A DNA stretch of 64,000 nucleotides from Leucaena leucocephala. Taxonomy: Eukaryota; Streptophyta; Magnoliopsida; Fabales; Fabaceae. The DNA lies in contig CM073536.1 in NCBI GenBank assembly GCA_037074615.1, positions 9,801,001 to 9,865,000 on the forward strand, given 5' to 3'. The position numbers and the translations under genes were made by a program. Numbering within the stretch: position 1 is the stretch's first letter; each line of letters starts with the position of its first letter. Below the pieces are notes generated by a model that worked only from the letters and a program-made list of their open reading frames with translations, was not told where the DNA came from and did not search any database. Shown piece by piece: positions 58,813 through 64,000 of this stretch.

Positions 58813-59895
58813 CAACAACAACAACAAAGTCTTATCCCATTAAATGGGGTCGGCTACATGGATCATACGACGCCATTGTACTCTATAAAAAACTGAATCC
58901 TTAGTTAAGTTATTGATCAGGAGATCCCGCTCAATGACCTCGTTGAGCGTTTTATTTGGCCTTCCTCTATTCCTTTTAACCGAGCTCCATACTATTTGAT
59001 CCACCTTCCTCACTGGCGCATCCCTTGGCCTTCTTTGTACGTGTCCAAACCACCTAAGACGGTTCTCTACCATTTTCTCCTCAATAGATGTCACTCCAAC
59101 TCTTCCTCGTATTTGTTCATTACGAATCTTATCTTTTCTTGTATGCCCATACATCCATCTCAACATCCTTATCTCAGCTACCCCAACTTTATGCTCTTGC
59201 TATCCTTTTAAAGCCCAACATTCACTTCCATAAAGTATTGCTGGTCTTATAGCAGTGCGATAAAACTTTCCTTTTAATTTATTTGGTACTTTCTGATCAC
59301 ATATAACCCCAGTAGCCTTTCTCCATTTAAATCACCCAGCTTGAATTCTATGATTAACATCCTCCAAAATTTCACCATCCTTCTATATAATTGATCCCAA
59401 ATATTTGAACTTATCTATTTGTGGAATAACTTGATCTCCTAATTTGACCTCCAAGTTATTTCTAACTTGCCTCTTATCAAAATTACAATGCATATATTCA
59501 GTCTTACTTTTACTCAGACGAAAACCCTTCGACTCTAAAGTACTTCTCCATAACTCAAGTTTAAAATTAATCTCTTCTGTTGACTCTGTCACAAGAACTA
59601 TATCGCCTGCAAAAAGCATGCACTTAGGGATTTCTTCTTGAATAGGCTTGGTTAGAACATCCACTACTAGATTAAATAAATAAGGACTCAAGGATGATCC
59701 CTGATGAAGACCAATCCTTATGGGGAAATCCTTTGTTTCGCCCCCAGACGTTCTTACAGTAGTTGTTACCCCCTTATACATATCTTTTATTACCTTGATA
59801 TACGCCATGCGCACATCTTTCTTTTCCAAAGCTTTCCAAAGCACCTCCCTTGGTACTCGATCATACTCTTTTTCTAAGTAAATGAAGACCATAAA
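58813..59895 (-). mobile_element. RTE-type LINE, 5'-truncated, with target duplication
   Basis: The 14-bp duplication AAATTTGTTAAATA occurs at 58799-58812 and 59896-59909. The element's 3' end is at the low coordinate: a (TTG)n tail on the minus strand (TACAACAACAACAACAA on plus) next to the plant RTE 3' word CCATTTAATGGGATAAG. The minus strand encodes the C-terminal half of the RTE pol. Only about 1.08 kb remains, as usual for LINE retroposition. Confidence 0.9.
58840..59892 (-). pseudogene. RTE LINE reverse transcriptase fragment
   Basis: The 59892-59383 block begins MVFIYLEKEYDRVPREVLW (RT domain A, where family members have DLEKAYD), then GLHQGSSLSPYLFNLVVDVL (domain B) and MLFAGDIVLV (domain C, FAGD where FADD is expected), LSKSKTEYM and FKYLGSII. 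After a break, 59166-58840 gives LRWMYGHTRKDKIRNEQIRG, NRLRWFGHVQRRP and RGRPNKTL, the conserved RTE C-terminus. The endonuclease half is missing and the active-site aspartate is replaced, so it is inactive. Confidence 0.85.
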
Positions 59896-59984
59896 AAATT
59901 TGTTAAATAATTAAGAATAAATAAAAAATTGCATACTATATCAAACATAAAAAATGCAAGGTAAAGACAACAATTTTCATACCT

Positions 59985-60260
59985 CAACTCAAACTATCTG
60001 AACAAATATCTTTTGCCATAAGATAAAAGTCTTCTTAGCTTCACCCATAGTCTTAACCTCTTCAATGGAGAATGGGACAGTTGAATCTATGACTTTAACA
60101 TCTTTAACAACAACTCTAACTTGATCATCTTGTATTTATGTATGGGGAATGGTAGGCCCTAGGTTGTGAACACTGTCACATGCTACTAAGCATATTAGGA
60201 TCCTCTAGATATAACTCACATGCTTCACTAATATTTTGAATTGAACCTTCTGTCACATGC
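59985..60260 (-). pseudogene. CACTA TNPA-like C-terminal domain fragment
   Basis: Read on the minus strand, the block gives QDDQVRVVVKDVKVIDSTV, PFSIEEVKTMGEAKKTFILW and QKIFVQIV. This corresponds to the (D)NVRVxVxxV...PxPxxxxxxVGEAxGTxVxWP stretch found at the C-terminus of many plant En/Spm accessory proteins. One stop lies just before the first glutamine. It stops at the Copia LTR boundary. Confidence 0.5.
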
Positions 60261-60300
60261 CTAACAATACAACTCTCTTTTGAATTTTGAACTAGAAGAG

Positions 60301-60815
60301 TGTGGGCCATTGGAGCACTTGCCTCCTATCTTGTGCTTAGCAAGCTCATTATTTCTTCCCTATTTTCATTTGATCCTAAAGGATTTTGGACGTACTTGGA
60401 ATCTGACTGCGACTCACTGAGCACCCACACAAAATCAGAGCACCGTTATAGACTCCTATTTACGTTTCACAGCAAATACACCGGAGGGAGAGAGAGGAGA
60501 CACATATGGTGGATTTTTCTCTTCTACATTGCAGAGAGTAGGCAGATAGGAGAGGGAGAACTGCTAACCCAAAAATTAGACTCTCTATACACATATATCT
60601 ATGCATGAGAGGGGGAGTGGGATCTATATTCACTACCCACTCCTCCTATGTTTTTCTCCTAAAAATTGATGGGATAAATCACATTATATACACCATATTC
60701 TCTCCATTATTCTCATAATGACCCCAATCTATATTAGGTTTGGGCATAATCTAAAGGTGAATTAGCCCATCTTTCAATATCTCTCAATCATATTTGGTGG
60801 ATTAGGTGTCGTGGC
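60301..60815 (-). repeat. Probable 3' LTR of a minus-strand Copia relic
   Basis: The right-hand end of the LTR, on the minus strand, is CTCCAATGGCCCACA at 60301. The minus strand contains GTGGGTGCTCAGTGAGTCGC and CCTTTAGGATCAAATG, which are R/U5-like words of plant Copia LTRs. A purine-rich stretch, AAAGGAGAAAGAGAATGAGA on the minus strand, lies at about 60816-60840 and would be the polypurine tract. The upper boundary is uncertain, with 60769 as an alternative. Confidence 0.5.
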
Positions 60816-61235
60816 TCCAATCTCATTCTCTTTCTCCTTTCATATTAGATGCTTTACTCTGACCGCATAGGCATGACGTCTCCATTCGGGCATTTGTACT
60901 AGAAATCTCTTTTATAAAGACCAGTACAAGATAACCTTTAGTGCAGTTCGACCAAATATGTTATAGTTCCTTGAATGTCCTAAATTTATTCATATACACT
61001 TTTCTCATAGCTAATCTAATCTCTCTTGAGTCATCATGTAACTCATATAGCCTCCACTTATACATACTATCCACACTTATGAAATTAACAAAAATAATAT
61101 CATAAGGGACCGGTCACAGACACCAGCATAGATGTGTATATTCTAGTAATCTTTCTTTCTCCCACCTATCATTTTGATATGAATCAACCACTTTCCTAGC
61201 ATAATATATTTGGTTCATATATAACTTGACCATAT
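60816..61235 (-). other. 3' untranslated part of the Copia relic, proximal half
   Basis: Non-coding AT-rich DNA between the putative polypurine tract and the solo LTR insertion. CATAT at 61231-61235 is one side of the solo LTR target duplication. Confidence 0.4.
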
Positions 61236-63219
61236 TGTTGGAGATTATGCCCTAGGGGCCAATCATTACCTTATGAACATTGTTGATTTATGAATTTCTT
61301 AATTATGTTATCATATTATTTGCATGTTTACTATGATGACAATCCTTGGATAACTCGTGATCTTATCCTAAATGTCCCTGGTCGATCATCTATGCGGGAG
61401 CAGAGATAAAATAAGACCAGTATGACTTTGAAGATATATAGAGATATAAATCAAAGTCATAGGCACATGTAAGAGTACAGGGTGCTGGACCGACCCGCTA
61501 TGAGAGAGCTGCATGGGTTAAGTCATAAGCTTCTCTCATATACAAGCCATGTCACTATGCCCTTTGACCTAAGATCATCATGGATTCCTACATGACGAAC
61601 GCTCAGCTTTGACCTAGTCAAAAGTCACTTTTGATCGAGTGATCATAAAGGCTATGTTCGGGCTTAGTGGTTTTTCATGCGGAGGAATGTGAATGGTTAA
61701 GATGGAATTTGTCCCTCACATTCGTGGAGAGATATTACTGGGCCCCTCGATGGGTGAGTCTGAGAAATGTATGGCCATACTGGAATGGAAGGGTAGTTCC
61801 ATTTCTATATTCAGACTACTCAGGGATCGAGAAAGTAACGGTCAGGAACAGGAGGATGACGTTCCCCATGCCTCATCCATGACTGAAATATCGTGTGACA
61901 AAAGGGACGTGATATGGTTGTATGAAAGGTAACATCGTTTATCGATCCTCATATGATTTAGGTAGTCGTAATGCCTTGCTAGAGACCGCTTACGACTTGT
62001 GGGTCAGTATAGTAACTGGCCCATTGCCAACTTCATATGGGCCTACAGGGTCGCACACAAAACAACCCAATACGAGCTATGATGTCCAAATTCATTGAAT
62101 CTAAGAGATATCTAGATTAAATGAATAATCTAGGGTGATTATATATATATTTTTTATATATATAAATTTGTATATATATATTATATATAATATAAGAGAT
62201 ATTTGCAAGATTTAATTTATAAGAATAAATTAAATTTCTATCACTTTTGAATTTGAATTTAAATGGATATGATCTATTTGAATTTGAAATTCAAATTGAT
62301 AAGATATCTCAAATTTGATTTATGAGAATAAATCAAATTTAATTCTGTCTTATCTTTATTTAAATTAAATAAATAGGTGAATTAAATCTGTGGGACGGAT
62401 TTAATATAAACCATATTTATTTAATTAGTTTCTTATTAAATTATGCAATATATGATATTGTATTAATTTCAGAATTAATATAAGATTAATTCTGAAGCCC
62501 GGCCCAATTAGAAGCCCGATAACATTCTATATATTTGATATTAGGAGCTAGGGTTTGACACATCTACATCTACACATCTATACAGACGTGAGAAAAGGGG
62601 GCAGGGAGAGTGCAAAAGGTTTGCAGATAAGAAACTATCGAAATAGAGAAAGTGAGGACAGAACCTCTAGAAAGCCCTAGAGGGACAAGAGGCGCTAGCA
62701 CGTCGTTCGTGATTGGATACCGGTAGAGGAAGCCAATCTGAGCTGTTGACTTCTTGCGATCGAGAAAAGAAACCAGACACGAAGACAGGTCGCGACCTAT
62801 TGACACTGAGGTCGCGACCATACGGGCATCTGAACGTCAGAAATCCGAAAAGAGGAGACAGGTCGCGATTTGAAGCTGACGAGGTCGCGACTACAAACTC
62901 CAGAGACGTCCGGTCGTGACAAGAAACAGAGGAGGTCGCGACTAACAACTCCAGAGAATACAGGTCGCGACTAGTAGCCGAGGAGGCCGCGACTAAAAAC
63001 TCCAGAGGCGACAGGTCGCGACTAGAAGCTGAGTAGGTCGCGACTGAAAGTTCCAGAGGCGAAGAGTCGGGACTAGTGGACACTGAGGTCGCGACCAAAG
63101 CTTGAATACCGAAGGTAACACTCCTTTCTCCTTCACTTAAACACATTCGGTAGATCCTGGCTGGGAATGGAAAAAATTTTTAAAGTTAATTTCCGCTGCG
63201 TGTTTTCCAATTCCCTTCA
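61236..63219 (+). mobile_element. Solo LTR, 1.98 kb, with CATAT target duplication
   Basis: It begins TGTTGGAGATTATGCCCTAG and ends AATTCCCTTCA. Both sides carry CATAT (61231-61235 and 63220-63224). The start words and TTTCCGCTGCGTGTTTTCC near the end are typical of Copia LTRs. No internal region or second LTR is present, so it is what remains after recombination between two LTRs. It sits inside the 3' non-coding region of an older minus-strand Copia. It contains a GC-rich tandem array at 62785-63105. Confidence 0.8.
62785..63105. repeat. GC-rich tandem array of GGTCGCGAC(C) palindromes
   Basis: About six units of roughly 51 bp, each with two copies of (A)GGTCGCGACT/C spaced about 26 bp and a CTCCAGAG joint. 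The core TCGCGA is self-complementary and CpG-rich in an otherwise AT-rich window. The minus strand is open for 159 codons (63146-62667) with a Ser/Arg-rich periodic peptide. I take this as a by-product of the repeat. Confidence 0.85.
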
Positions 63220-63872
63220 CATATGACATATACTATAGTAGCAGGAGCTGAAACATACCTCCATGATACTGTCAAAGTCAAAGGATATTAATGAAAGGAT
63301 GGTACCTTTCTAGAACTCACACAACAATGAAGCAGGGATTGATTCACTTACTTTTCATTTACAGTTCTTCAGCACATACGGTATGAATCATATGCTATGG
63401 TGTTTCTCTTATCTTATAAGAGTGTATGTCATTTTAGTTCTATCAATCACACCATACAGATTTAAGTCTAGATACTCATAGTATTTAAATCCAAACTCTT
63501 CAATTATATTCACATAATATAATGTCAATTTTGAAGAATTTGTTATTTGGAAATAGGTTTCATGGATGTGGGTATCCATAGTTCTGTCCATATCCATACT
63601 CACAGATCTCATATCGACTTACTGTACTTTTTTTAAGTCAAGGTAACATTTACTATGTTTTTCTTTACCATATCAGCATTTTTACTACTTTACTGGTGAA
63701 CACATGTCTCATCTTTGAACGCTTAGCGTCAAAGGCCATTGATCATGTGAGAGAGCTAACATTTTCAACTTGTACGACATATTAGACATTGTATACTTTC
63801 ATCTAGACGTATAAATAATGATAAATAACATGATATTATTAATAAAAAAAATATTACATAAGGTCTGCAATT
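63220..63872 (-). other. 3' untranslated part of the Copia relic, distal half
   Basis: Non-coding DNA between the pol stop codon and the solo LTR insertion site. No further gene was recognised. Confidence 0.4.
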
Positions 63873-64000
63873 TTACCTTTTGCGCATGCCTATAGCTTTT
63901 ATATGTTTCTTAAATATTTCTTTGCCTATTGGCTTAGTTAGGGGGTCTACTACGATACATTTGGTTGAAATATATTGTACAGTTATAATTTTTTGTGCTA
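63873..64000 (-). pseudogene. Copia pol C-terminus, runs off the window
   Basis: Open from the right edge to a TAA at 63875-63873. It reads TKCIVVDPLTKPIGKEIFKK and HIKAIGMRKR. The VDPLTKP motif is the conserved end of Copia RNase H/pol (usually ADxLTKxL). The remainder lies beyond 64000, so its integrity is unknown. It belongs to the minus-strand element whose 3' LTR is at about 60301-60815. Confidence 0.7.

Larger units (their letters stand above)
57405..60300 (-). mobile_element. CACTA transposon relic 3, split and truncated
   Basis: On the left (57410-57650) are TTTCTATAC, CTTTCTACACTAA and TTTCTACATTAGT words related to the TCTACACTGGTT array at 3316-3664. Minus-strand TNPA-like coding text lies at the right (59985-60260). 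A LINE inserted at 58813. The right part is lost where a Copia LTR begins at 60301. The layout (subterminal array on the left, minus-strand accessory gene following) repeats that of the two other CACTA relics. Exact ends are unclear. Confidence 0.5.

Noticed and set aside
60300..60608. 102-codon plus-strand ORF
   Set aside because: It lies antisense to Copia LTR words (GTGCTCAGTGAGTCGC and others) and fits an LTR better than a gene.
61667..61932. Overlapping ORFs of 71 and 79 codons
   Set aside because: They are inside the solo LTR, in two frames, with no recognisable domain.
62667..63146. 159-codon minus-strand ORF inside the solo LTR
   Set aside because: It is the translation of the 51-bp GC-rich tandem repeat. 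The 51-bp period is divisible by three and the repeat contains few stops.

Overview
This is a gene-poor, AT-rich stretch of a flowering-plant nuclear genome, most likely a eudicot. The evidence is a 14-exon SOS2/CIPK24-type kinase gene with plant-style short exons, a CYP72A-type cytochrome P450 relic, a Copia LTR retrotransposon, RTE-type LINE fragments, tRNA-derived SINEs, CACTA (En/Spm) DNA transposons and several families of short inverted-repeat elements. The species cannot be fixed from the sequence. All calls were made by eye and no search was run.

Left third (1-31 kb): a decayed CYP72A-like P450 (4.7-7.8 kb) has lost its 3' exons, including the heme loop. A CACTA relic (8.2-11.2 kb) follows. 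Next comes a Copia element with both LTRs and a target-site duplication (11.4-17.1 kb), coding-dead through many stops and frameshifts. Two diverged copies of one segment (about 17.1-18.8 and 28.3-31.0 kb) bracket an old LTR-retrotransposon gag relic (19.4-27.7 kb). That relic has been split by a 6.1-kb CACTA element, which carries only a TNPA-like gene, and by a SINE.

Middle (31.4-41.8 kb): the one gene that looks functional, on the minus strand. Fourteen exons join in frame to 446 codons: a kinase domain (P-loop, catalytic Lys40, HRD, DFG, APE), a NAF/FISL motif and a C-terminal phosphatase-interaction region. In other plants this kinase is activated by the Ca2+ sensor SOS3/CBL and stimulates the SOS1 Na+/H+ exchanger. 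Its introns hold a LINE relic, Stowaway-like MITEs and a possible LTR/PBS fragment.

Right third (41.8-64 kb): AT-rich DNA with two copies of a roughly 0.5-kb pyrimidine-rich MITE family (four copies in the window), several fold-back elements (one built of 21-bp repeats), leucine-rich-repeat receptor-like relics (53.6-56 kb), a third CACTA relic split by a 5'-truncated RTE LINE with a 14-bp duplication, and a minus-strand Copia relic running off the right edge. A 2-kb solo LTR sits in that Copia and contains a GC-rich tandem array of a palindromic GGTCGCGACC motif.

I found no convincing undescribed biological system. The oddest structures are the 21-bp-repeat hairpin, the palindrome array in the solo LTR, the matching layout of three CACTA relics, and a lysine at SOS2 position 294, where I recall Arabidopsis having a regulatory serine.
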